From contig NW_005201080.1 of the NCBI RefSeq assembly GCF_000372725.1, positions 70,872 through 134,871 of the forward strand: DNA of 64,000 nucleotides, in the 5' to 3' direction. Shown here one piece after another: positions 1-8,621 of the stretch (within the stretch, counting starts at the first letter, position 1; every line of letters starts with the position of its first letter). The notes below the pieces were generated by a model, which worked only from the letters and a program-made list of their open reading frames with translations, did not search any database and was not told where the DNA came from. Source of the DNA: Emiliania huxleyi CCMP1516 (taxonomy: Eukaryota > Haptophyta > Isochrysidales > Noelaerhabdaceae). The position numbers and the translations under genes were made by a program.

Positions 1-812
1 AGCATCGAGAAGCTCCTCTCCACCATCCTCTGCAGCGTCGCCAACCTGGTCGACCTGCGCAAGCTCTTCCGCGGGATCTGGGGCCTCGTGGGCGAGGTGC
101 TCTGCTTCACCAAGTTCCTGCTCGCGGGCGTCGGCTGCCTCGTCCGGGAGATTCTCACCGAGAGCGGCGAGCTCGTCAACGGCGTCCTCTGCAAGACGGG
201 CAAGGTGGTGCACAACACGCTCGAGCTCGTCAAGGAGGTGGTGGGCGACGCGCTGTGCTACGTGCACGGCCTGCTGGAAAAGGTCGGCTGCTTCGTGGAG
301 GAGCTGCTGGGCAGCATCGACACCTTCCTCTGCTGGCTCTTCACCGAGGTCTCCAAGCTGGTGGGCGCCATCCTGCACGGCGTGTCTTGGATCCTTGGGC
401 AGGTCAACAAGATCTTCCCCGCGATCTGCGCGCTGCTGCCGGGCATCGACGGCATCGTCAGCGACATCCTCTCGGGCGTCGCCTGCGTCGTCCAGGACGA
501 GCTCGATCAGGTCAAGCTGCTTCTCGAGGCGATCGGCTGCGCCGTGGCGAAGATTCTGAAGCCGATCCGGTGCTTCCTCGAGTTCATCGCCAAGGAGGTG
601 GGCTGCACGGTGAAGGAGGTCTTCTGCGCCGTCAAGGCGCTGCTGTGCGGCGTCGGCGGCCTCGTCGGCAAGACGCTCAGGATCGTGCAGTGCATCCTCG
701 CCAACGTCGGCCGGCTCGTTCAGGACGTGCTCGCGGGCGTCGTCTGCTTCCTGCAGAAGCTCAACCTGCCGTCGATCGGCGAGAAGATCGCGGCGCTTGT
801 CGGCACCATCCT
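1..812 (+). repeat. Arm 1 of an 812-bp inverted duplication
   Basis: Base p here pairs with base 9480-p on the other strand. The match ends sharply after base 812 (partner 8668) and probably continues left of the window. The only difference I noticed is base 666 (C here, T in the copy), a silent change in a Val codon. The arms are coding. Confidence 0.9.
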
Positions 813-1347
813 CTGCGAGGTGAGGGACCTGGTGGACCTGCGCGGCCTCTTCTGCAAGATCGCGGCGCTGCTGCACGGCATCTTCGACTTCACCTGCTGC
901 CTGCTCAAGAATGTCGAGTGGCTGGTCTGCACCATCCTCGGCGACGTCACGGCGCTCGTCCGCGACGTGCTCGGCTCGGTGCTGCACGAGCTGTGCGTGG
1001 TCCTGGAGGACGTGGCCGTGTTTGTGTACTGCACGCTCGGCGGCGTCAACTGCCTCGTGTCGGCCATCTTCCACGACGTCATCTGCCTGCTCAAGGGGAT
1101 CCTCTGCCCGAAGCACGACATCTGCTGCCCCGGGACGGCCAAGAGGATGGGCCTCTGCTTCGTGTTCGACCTGCTCAACGGGCTCAACATGGCCTTCGAG
1201 CCCTGGCTGGGGTACATCAAGTGCGGCCCGGGCTACGGCCTGCTCGCGGTCCAGGTCAAGCCCTTTGGCGTGCCGCTGATCTACGGCAACGTCTGCGGCC
1301 CGGTGCCCTCCTGCCCGGCGCCGCCGCAGCCGCCGGCGTGCAAGTAG
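1..1347 (+). CDS. Cys-containing amphipathic helical-repeat protein, 5' partial
   Basis: The reading frame is open from the first base, so the true start lies outside the window; the stop is TAG at 1345-1347. The visible 448 residues are a chain of amphipathic segments rich in Leu, Val, Gly and regularly placed Cys, with recurring motifs such as VGCLV, EVL and ILANVG. The last 80 residues change character: a Cys-rich stretch (CPKHDICCPG), aromatic and Gly residues, and a Pro-rich tail ending PPACK. I do not recognise the family. The pattern suggests a secreted or lipid-surface-binding helical protein, but that is inference. Bases 1-812 are duplicated in inverted orientation at 8668-9479, inside a second gene of the same family; downstream of base 812 the two differ completely. 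The visible 3' part looks intact. Confidence 0.6.
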   Translation, partial: SIEKLLSTILCSVANLVDLRKLFRGIWGLVGEVLCFTKFLLAGVGCLVREILTESGELVNGVLCKTGKVVHNTLELVKEVVGDALCYVHGLLEKVGCFVEELLGSIDTFLCWLFTEVSKLVGAILHGVSWILGQVNKIFPAICALLPGIDGIVSDILSGVACVVQDELDQVKLLLEAIGCAVAKILKPIRCFLEFIAKEVGCTVKEVFCAVKALLCGVGGLVGKTLRIVQCILANVGRLVQDVLAGVVCFLQKLNLPSIGEKIAALVGTILCEVRDLVDLRGLFCKIAALLHGIFDFTCCLLKNVEWLVCTILGDVTALVRDVLGSVLHELCVVLEDVAVFVYCTLGGVNCLVSAIFHDVICLLKGILCPKHDICCPGTAKRMGLCFVFDLLNGLNMAFEPWLGYIKCGPGYGLLAVQVKPFGVPLIYGNVCGPVPSCPAPPQPPACK

Positions 1348-1662
1348 ACGCGCGGCCGAGCGCGCGCCCGGAGGGGCCACGGCCGGCTCACTGGGATGCC
1401 CACTTGCCACCATGCATAGCATGCATAGCATGCATAGCATGCACAGCATGCACATCAGCATGTGCGCGGAGAGAGAGTGAGAGAGAGAGAGTTCATTCGG
1501 GGGTGTACGTTCTCTCTCTCTCGGGGTGAGTGTGTGTGTCCAGTGAGAGGGTGTTGGGGGACCGGACCTGGGGGGGGGGTCGCGCGTGTGGGGTCTGCGT
1601 TTCATTCGCTCCTTTCCACTTTCATTGAGCGCGCGGCTGTGCGTGCGGCACCGCGGTTTCTT

Positions 1663-1764
1663 CTGAGGGAGGGTGCAGAGGATGTAGAATGTAGAGCGCT
1701 GTAGAGCTGTAGAGCTGTAGAGCGCTCTACATCTCTACACCTCTACAGCGCTCTACACTCTACA
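1663..1764 (+). repeat. Terminal fragment of the CTGAGGG TIR element
   Basis: It begins CTGAGGGAGGGTGCAGAGG, like the end of the 881-bp elements at 20048 and 45185, and runs through the TGTAGAG/CTCTACA palindromic repeats. It stops before reaching a second complete terminus, so it is a truncated or internally deleted copy. Confidence 0.65.
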
Positions 1765-1780
1765 TAAAATAAATAAATAC

Positions 1781-1895
1781 AACGTACACCCCAAACGAGG
1801 GGTGGGAGAAGGACAGGGTCCCCACCTGCACGAGCAGGATCTTGTAAGGACGATCAGGGACACAGGGGAACGGGAGCGGGGAGCGCATCGCGACA
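1781..1895 (+). repeat. Dispersed repeat with CACGAGCAGGATCTTG core
   Basis: About 100 bp nearly identical to the reverse complement of 48583-48672; a diverged partial copy lies at about 18697-18745. It starts in an A-rich tract and contains CCTGCACGAGCAGGATCTTG. No coding potential seen. Confidence 0.7.
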
Positions 1896-2273
1896 CGGAG
1901 GGGGGCTGGGCAGGGTTCACCCTCACGACAGGGTCCCAGGGATTCCTCTCTCGTATAGGACAGGTTGCACCCGGCGGCACGGGGGCAAGCGCGGGCCTCC
2001 TACTGGTTGCGCTCTCCTAGTTCTCCTGCTCCTGACAAGGGACAGCGACAGGCTCGCAGCACGGTGGACTCTCTATCCACTGGCGATCTCTCTCGACTAG
2101 CGACCTTCCTCCGACTTCTCACCGGCAGTCTCTTCTACCACAGGCAGACTGACACGTGGGTGGCAGTGGCGGTGATAGGAGTCTCCCACTCTGTGGGCCT
2201 CGCTAGAAGTGCGACCCCTGCGCGTGTCCTCGCCCTTGAAGGGGAAGGGGCTGTGTGTCTGTGCATGTGTACA

Positions 2274-2275
<2 letters not shown>

Positions 2276-2340
<65 letters not shown>
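2276..2340. repeat. TG dinucleotide microsatellite
   Basis: A nearly pure TG run, about 65 bp. Long ORFs through it encode only Val/Cys alternation and are artefacts. Confidence 0.95.
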
Positions 2341-2342
<2 letters not shown>

Positions 2343-2677
2343 CGCTCGCTCGCTCTCGCGCGCCGCTTGCGCGATCGCGCGCGCGCGCTGCGCGAGCCGC
2401 CCTGCCCGCTGCGCTGCTAGGGTTGCGCTGCGGGAAGGGCTCGGCGGCCGTTCCTAGAGCTCCTCGTCGCTCCCCCCGTATAGCGAGGGCTCGTTGGACT
2501 CGACTACACTCTACATCCTCTACACCACAGCAAGTTGGGTTTCTTTGCCTTCGTGGATCGGCCAAAAGAGCGACGGCACCGCGGGCACTCCGCGGAGAGG
2601 TTGCAACGCCTCCGGACATGGCGAGCGCGTCCGCGAACAACGCTGTGGTAGTCGCCCTCTATTGAGCGCTCTACCGG

Positions 2678-4798
2678 ATGGCCAGCCGCATCGACGCCGA
2701 TCCCGCGCTCAAGGCCCTCGTGCCGTCACTCGCTCCCGAGCGGCACTATGACCACGAGCGTGAGGAGTGGTGCACTCTCTACCCGTTCTCGGATGAGCGG
2801 CGCGGCTACACGGCTCTCGCGCTCCTCTTTCTGGGCGCGCCGCTGTACAGGCCGGCGCGAGGGAAGCCCGAGTCGCTGCGCGAGTGGTTGAGTGGCAAGT
2901 TCCGTGTGGACGAGGCCTCGCACGACCGCGGCCCTCAGCTCGACGCGGCTTTTGCGGCGCTCTCCGAGCTCAACCTGCTGATCGCCGCTGCGGAAGGGCT
3001 GCCGCGCTCCCGGCTGCCTCAGCCCAGCAGCCGCGGCGGGCGCTCGGCGGTGGCGTCGGCGGTGCTTGACGCGATGCCGGGCCCTGTGGGCGGGCCGTCG
3101 GGCGAGCAGCCGCTGCTACTGGCGGCGCACCCGATGCAGCTCTCCGCCTCCTTCGGCCGCTCCCTTATCCTCGTCACGCAGCACGGCGCTGGCGGCTCTC
3201 ACGGCTGGCTCGTCAACAAGCCGTCGGCGATCCGGCTCCGGCACGCGGCCAGGCTGCTCGGCCTGCGGGTTCAGCAGAAGGAGCTGGGCCACCTCGGCCG
3301 GAACCGCGTGTACGTCGGCGGGCCGGTGGCGGGCCCGCTCCTCGCCCTCCACCCGCACCGCTCGCTCCTCGACGCCGACGCCGACGGCGAGGATGAGTCG
3401 TACGACGAGGAGGAGGAGGGCGAGGACGACCCCATGCTGGGGGCGATGAGCGCGCACGAGCAGCGCGGCGTGGCGCGCCCGCGCGGCGAGGCGGCGCACG
3501 GCACCCTCGGGCACGGCACCCTCGGCGCGTCCCTCCTCCACCCGGCTGGGCCGCTCTACGCTTCCCGCGTCTCGAGCGCGCCGCTCGCCCCTTCCGACCC
3601 ACCTCGCCTGGGCCGCTCGCGGAACCTTCTCGGAACCTTCTCGGAACCTTCTCGTAGGCGCCTGGCTTGCCTCCGCCAACCGGCTCGTCAGCGCGCGCGC
3701 GGCTTCGCCCGAGGACTTCAAGCTCGTGCTCGGTCCGCCGCGCCGCTTCGCCTCCCACGCCCTCGCCCGCCCCCGGCCCCGCCCCTCCCCCGCCCCTGCC
3801 TCCTGCCTCCTGCCTCCTGCCTCCTGCCTCCTGCCTCCTGCCTCCCCCACTCGGGAGAGCGGCGCCGCGTCTCGACGGGGTGGCGCTCCCCTCCGCCGCG
3901 CAGGCAGCTCGGCCTGGGGCCCCGCGCAGCTCGACGGCGAGTACGAGTTGGGCGAGTGGTACGGCGCGCGGCCAGACGCCGCCGAGCTCCGCTCCATTTG
4001 CCTCGCGCAGCCGCGCCACCGCTTCGGAGGCGGCGCGCCGCGCAGCGGGGGCGTGCCTGTCTGCAGCTCGCCGGCGACCGCTGCGCAGCCTCGCGCCTGC
4101 TCCACGCTCGCGTCGAGCAGCACACCCCCTTGCAGCAGCTCGGCGGGCGAGGGTGGCGGTGGCGGCGGCGCAGTAGGCAAGGCGGACGGCGAGAGCGGCG
4201 GCGGCGAGAGCGGCGCGTCGTCGTCGTCGTCGCTCGACGAGGCCGATGAGCTTGACGAGATGATTGGACGAGGCGAGGAGGAGCTCTGGGCAATGATGGC
4301 CGCGCAGCAGGCCGACGGAGGCGCCCTCAATCGGACGCAGCGGCAGGAGCGCCCCATTGCCACTCGCTTCGACTCTCCGTGTTGCTCAGTCGAGATGGCC
4401 GGCCTGTTTAAATAGGTCCACCTGCACACGCTGCTGGATGAGCAGCTGGCGCGCATTGCCGCTCGCTCACAGCCCCACCACTGTCAGGCAAGCCGGAATC
4501 GCAGCGCTCTCACCGCCGCCGGCTGGCACGGGCCGCAGGTGCCGCATGCTGGCCAGCGCGCGTGGGGGAGGCTGCTTCGCTCTCTCGGCGGCGAATACGC
4601 CGACATAGCGTCACTCGCTTACGCGCAGGAGGGCGATGCGCGCCGCTGCCCCCCCCCCCCCCCCCCCTGTCTGAGCTGGGCATGCGAGACCCTCTTGCCC
4701 GCCCGTCACAGGAAGAGCAGTGCACGCAGTTGCTCGACGCGGAGGGCGACGACGACGACATCCACTTCGAGCAAACCTACGAGGACGAGGAAGAGTGA
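2678..4798 (+). CDS. UPF0301/AlgH-family (DUF179) protein, spliced
   Basis: UPF0301 is a conserved family whose biochemical role is unsettled; algal members are often organellar. Exon 1 (2678-3566) has a roughly 150-residue leader, then the family core: LLLAAHPMQLSASFGRS, LILVTQHG, GWLVNKPS and VYVGGPVAG. The intron 3567-3657 needs a GC donor (CCC|GCGTCT) and gives RAWLASANRLV joined to SPEDFKLVLG. The intron 3733-3903 (GT-AG, with a CCTGCCT-type tandem tract) restores LGSSAWGPAQLDGE, the family's GWgpGQL motif. The C-terminal family motif (RAWGRLLRSLGGEYADIA) is at about 4550-4610. A poly-C run at 4650-4667 then breaks the frame, and an acidic tail (DDDDIHFEQTYEDEEE) ends at TGA 4798 in another frame. 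Splicing between 4100 and 4420 is unclear. The family call is firm; the 3' model is tentative. Confidence 0.75.
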
Positions 4799-5356
4799 GG
4801 GCGTGGCAGAGGCAGGGCGATTGAGGGATGGGTACGGAGACTAGGAGGTTCATACTGACGTCTCTTTGGTGAGTGTCGAGTCGGAGCGACGGAGTCACAC
4901 ACAGGCAGGAACGCGGCACCCTGTGCCCACGAGTGCCGGCCAAGGGCGCAGAGGCACCGGGCGCGAGAGTGAATGCCTCTGAGTGTATGCTGTACGCGGG
5001 TGGAAAGAGCGCGCCGCTCACAAATCTTCTTCAACACATGAGTTATGACGGTAATACTAATAGTCGCGAATCCAAAGGCCGAGAAGCGCGTCGCGCACGC
5101 GCGTGCGCGAACGCGCGTCTATCGCCGCACACTCCCGGCCGTGTGGGACGCAACACAACCAGCCCCCGTTCACGTCCCATATTGAAGGAAACCTGCAAGC
5201 ACTGCAACGTACAGACAATGGATGAGCGCCCAGCAAGGCTAAAAACGCTCTGTTGGTGGCGGACGTGGCGCTCCCCCAACGGAGGGTAGTGCCGGATCGA
5301 CAGGCGGACCCGCTGCTTCGCCACAAATACAGGTACACACTCGTTGCAACTTACGG
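4799..5356. other. Intergenic stretch, no feature recognised
   Basis: No ORF with family character and no clear repeat. It separates the UPF0301 gene from the convergent small membrane-protein gene. Confidence 0.5.
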
Positions 5357-5569
5357 CTATACGAGCGGTTTGGCACCCACATCCAGCTCCTTCCGTTTGA
5401 GAATGTAGTATCCAACAGCAACGCCAAGCGCAGCGCCAGCACCAACCGCTCCTGCAGTCACACCGCCGAACGCCAAATAGATGAACGGGATCTCGACGGG
5501 CAGGAACGCAAGCACAGAGTCTTGCAGCGCGAGCAGCAGCGCGAGGAGCAGCCCGAGGTTGGCGCGCAT
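5357..5569 (-). CDS. Small secretory/membrane protein, 70 aa
   Basis: The first 22 residues (MRANLGLLLALLLALQDSVL) look like a signal peptide. A single hydrophobic, Gly/Ala-rich helix follows (residues about 30-57, including GGVTAGAVGAGAALGVAVGY), then a short basic then acidic tail ending GAKPLV. The arrangement signal - helix - KRK stop-transfer suggests a tiny type I membrane protein. No family recognised. It is short, so chance is possible, but the order of features is hard to obtain randomly in GC-rich DNA. Confidence 0.55.
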   Translation of the reverse strand: MRANLGLLLALLLALQDSVLAFLPVEIPFIYLAFGGVTAGAVGAGAALGVAVGYYILKRKELDVGAKPLV

Positions 5570-6131
5570 GTTGGACGGCCGGGGCGAAAGCGGGCTTTTA
5601 TGTCCGTATCAAAATCGATGCCAAAAGAGCGCATCCACGCCGAAACCGCACTTTTCAACCCTGAAGAAGGCGTATCGGGCCGCCCAAGGAGGGACGGGAG
5701 AAAGAACGCTCGAGGCAGCCGCCACAACACAGCAGAGGACTGGGCTTCAGCCTCCCACAGCCCACTTGTCCACTCCCCACCACCATAGGTACCGCCCTTC
5801 ATTCATGCTTCAATCAAATCCGGCCGGCCACTACTCGAGTATCTACAGACCTGGTGTTGAGCAAGTACCTCCTATGGCGCTACACAGACCTTGTTATTGA
5901 GAAGGAAATACCTCCTATGGCTACACACACGTTGTTATTGAGAAGGATTACCTCCTATGGAGCGGCCGCACACTGCTCGGTACCCCCGCCCCCCTGCACA
6001 CCTAAGCCCATGGCCGACCCCCCCCCAGCAGCAGCGCTCTGCTGCTGGGGGGTTCGGGACCCCCCCCCCCCCCAGCAGCAGCGCTCTGCCTGTGGGGGGT
6101 GCTGGCATCTCTGTACAGACAGCAGCACACT

Positions 6132-6208
6132 CCAGTGAGGGAGGGCGAGACGATCGAGGGGTCCCGTACCATGCGGAATCGACCCTATCCAGTGCTCAAG
6201 TGCTCAAG
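6132..6208 (+). repeat. Dispersed repeat, GTCCCGTACCATGCGGAA family
   Basis: About 77 bp starting CCAGTGAGGGAGGGCGAGAC and ending GTGCTCAAGTGCTCAAG. It recurs nearly identically at 12389-12464 and 12688-12765. Confidence 0.85.
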
Positions 6209-7956
6209 ACAGCAGCTGTAAGTAGCATGCGTGCGAGAATTTATGGTCGGCATCAAAATCAGTGGTCTCACCGGCGGGGCCTCCTACTGCCAACCGGGCG
6301 GTGCGGGGCACGCCAGCCTCTCTTCTACGCCTCTCGTGCCTCGCGGCGCCTCTGCTTCAAGGAGGGAAGATACGGCTCTCGCAGCCCATCATACGCCGTG
6401 GCGGACCTGACAGTTTTGCCGCGACGGGCGCGCGCGCGTTTTCGAAAAAAGAAAAGGACGGGGGGATGACAGCTCAGTCGATCGATTTGCGACAAGCGAG
6501 CGATCCGAGGATCGAGCGGGTGGGCGATAGGCTAGGGAGATCAGCGCTGATCGATCAACGTCAGCGAGACGCCCGAGTGAGTGGCTCATATACGCGCCTA
6601 TGTGTGGTATACTCCGGCACGCCGAAAGTGGAGCTAAAAAGTCGTCCTTGACTTCTCAGCGCCCTGACGGCCCGCCGATGGCAGACCCGACTCCCTCCAT
6701 CCGCATGGCGCCGCCCGATGGTGCCGGTAACCCTATTCCGGAGCGGTTTCTCCTAGGGTTAGCGCCGAAAAAGCCGGCTCCCTTAGCTCCGGCTAGGGCT
6801 AAGGGGCCTCCGAAGCCGACCCGAGGAAGGGCCGACTTAAGGGTTAGTATAGCGGGCCGATAAGGCTGCCCACACCCGCGAGGATGGCTGTGTGTTTGCC
6901 TCCCCGACTCGGACGGCCGCCTCAGAGGGCGGGAGTGCTTCCTATCGCCCTCTCACCCGCGGGTGATGGCCGAGTCCACGGAGCCGCACGCTGCCTCTCC
7001 TTCGACGCAAGGCTCCGACTTCTATAGAGAAAACCCCATCTGCACCAGCGTTTTAAAGTGAAATCGTCAAGAGAAATCGATGCCCCGGGCTGGGCTTTGG
7101 GGTAGGCAGCCACCTTTTTGAAGGTGAGGCGTATCTGCCGACCTGTGAAGACGCTTTACTTGCGAGCAGTGCGAGGACCAGATGGCGCGAGGGCACCGCA
7201 ACATGGCTAAGGAGGCAGGGAAGCTTCTGCTCCAAGACGGCCGCTCAGGACCGCAAAATGGTGTTCCTGAAGGTTGTGTCAGTCGGGCTGGCCAGTCCCC
7301 GGGGCCTGACGGTCCAATGTTTCCCTCAAGAGTACTTCTCCCCTACCCCACCCTTCCACTTTAGATGTGTCGGACCATGCGGGGCGCGCGCACTAAGACA
7401 GTGATGGTAGCTCACCTAACCCGTCGCACCAGGGCTCCAATTCCATCTCTCGCTCGCGGATCTCGATCCTACCGTGCCAGTACGGCGGTCTGGGCACGAA
7501 ATTATTCCTCCCCCAGCGGTTCATGAAGATACAAAAGAAGAAACCGGCGTCGCCAGTGTGAACAGCGACTTTTGAGAGCTCACAGCTGCTGCCGAGCGCT
7601 CTGTGTCGCCCTGAGCTCAGAGAGCCGCCCTCTGCGCGCGGGGCCTGGCGCACGCGATCCGGGCCATGCCGTTTAGCCGCCCCTTTGCCTGCCAGAAGAC
7701 CAGCGCCCGCTGCCAGCGCAGCTGGAGTGGCGTCATGATTTGGGCCGCGTGCGGCGGGGCGGCGTCGCGAAGCCGACAGAGCTAAACCTGCCTGCCACAC
7801 CGGCCTCTCTCGCCTCTCCAAGGGCGGCACCGCGTAGCACTGACTCACACACGCCCCTCCTCCGCGCGCGGGCGCGCGGCGCAGCCGCAGGCCGCTGCGG
7901 CGGTTCTGCTCCGCCCTTGCGCCGCGGCCTCATCGCCGCTGCCGCCGCCGACTCGG

Positions 7957-8282
7957 CAACGGACCATTCCGGACCCGTAAACGTGCCCCACACACCACCC
8001 CGGCTCGTCCCCGAGTAGGCGCGCGTGTCTGCGGCTCACAACCCGCGCGAAAGCGCGCGGCTCGGCCTTAGAAGGCGTCGGGAGGCAGCGGAAGACCGCG
8101 CTACTTTCGACGTGACCTAGCCGGTCGCCCAAGGCAGCAGCACGGCATAACGGACCATTCCGGACCCGTAAACGTGCCCCACACACCACCCCGGCTCGTC
8201 CCCGAGTAGGCGCGCGTGCCTGTGGCTCACAACCCGCGCGAAAGCGCGCGGCTCGGCCTTCGAAGGCGTTGGGAGGCAGCGG
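7957..8282 (+). repeat. Direct duplication, unit about 135 bp, period about 191 bp
   Basis: The block starting AACGGACCATTCCGGACCCG at 7957-8091 returns at 8148-8282 with a few changes (for example GTCTGCGG to GCCTGTGG). Each copy carries the palindrome CGCGCGAAAGCGCGCG. Confidence 0.85.
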
Positions 8283-8621
8283 CCGAGCCCGCCTTCACCG
8301 TGACGCCGATCAAGTGCCTAAGGCGGTAGGCGGATCACCGCACTTCTCCCCGGCGAGATGAGGCGCTCTGCGCTAGAGGAGAGGCGGAGTAGACTGAGAG
8401 GAGCGACGGTGACTATCGTGTGTGCTCCAAGTAGCCCTTGTGTTCGCGCTATCGCGTGGCGGCGGTGTGTGATTTTTCGCCGCCGAGACGGTCACGTCTC
8501 TAAGGCGTGCTGTGCTTACTTTGTGTGTGTACCGGCGGGAACGTGTTTTGATACCGATTCCTTTTGCCTGCCGCTGCGGCGTGCCTCCGCCCCATTGCCC
8601 TCTCTGCGCTAGAAGTGCTGA

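Larger units (their letters stand above)
1348..2677. other. Repeat-rich intergenic stretch
   Basis: No convincing gene. It holds a short tandem repeat of GCATGCATA type (about 1410-1460), GA/CT-rich tracts, a fragment of the CTGAGGG-ended element (1663-1764), a dispersed repeat (1781-1895) and a long TG microsatellite (2276-2340). Confidence 0.6.
5570..8621. other. Long gene-poor stretch with dispersed and tandem repeats
   Basis: No gene I can support. It includes GTTATTGAGAAGGA-type direct repeats near 5880-5950, runs of C with an AGCAGCAGCGCTCTGC palindromic motif (6020-6100), a copy of a dispersed repeat (6132-6208) and a direct duplication (7957-8282). Short ORFs such as 6600-6863 have no recognisable features. 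Confidence 0.5.

Noticed and set aside
2203-2665. ORFs running through the TG microsatellite
   Set aside because: They encode Val-Cys or His-Thr runs only, flanked by no coding signal.
7740-8300. rRNA or other structural RNA in the duplicated GC-rich block
   Set aside because: Only the CGCGCGAAAGCGCGCG hairpin is visible; no rRNA signature words were found.
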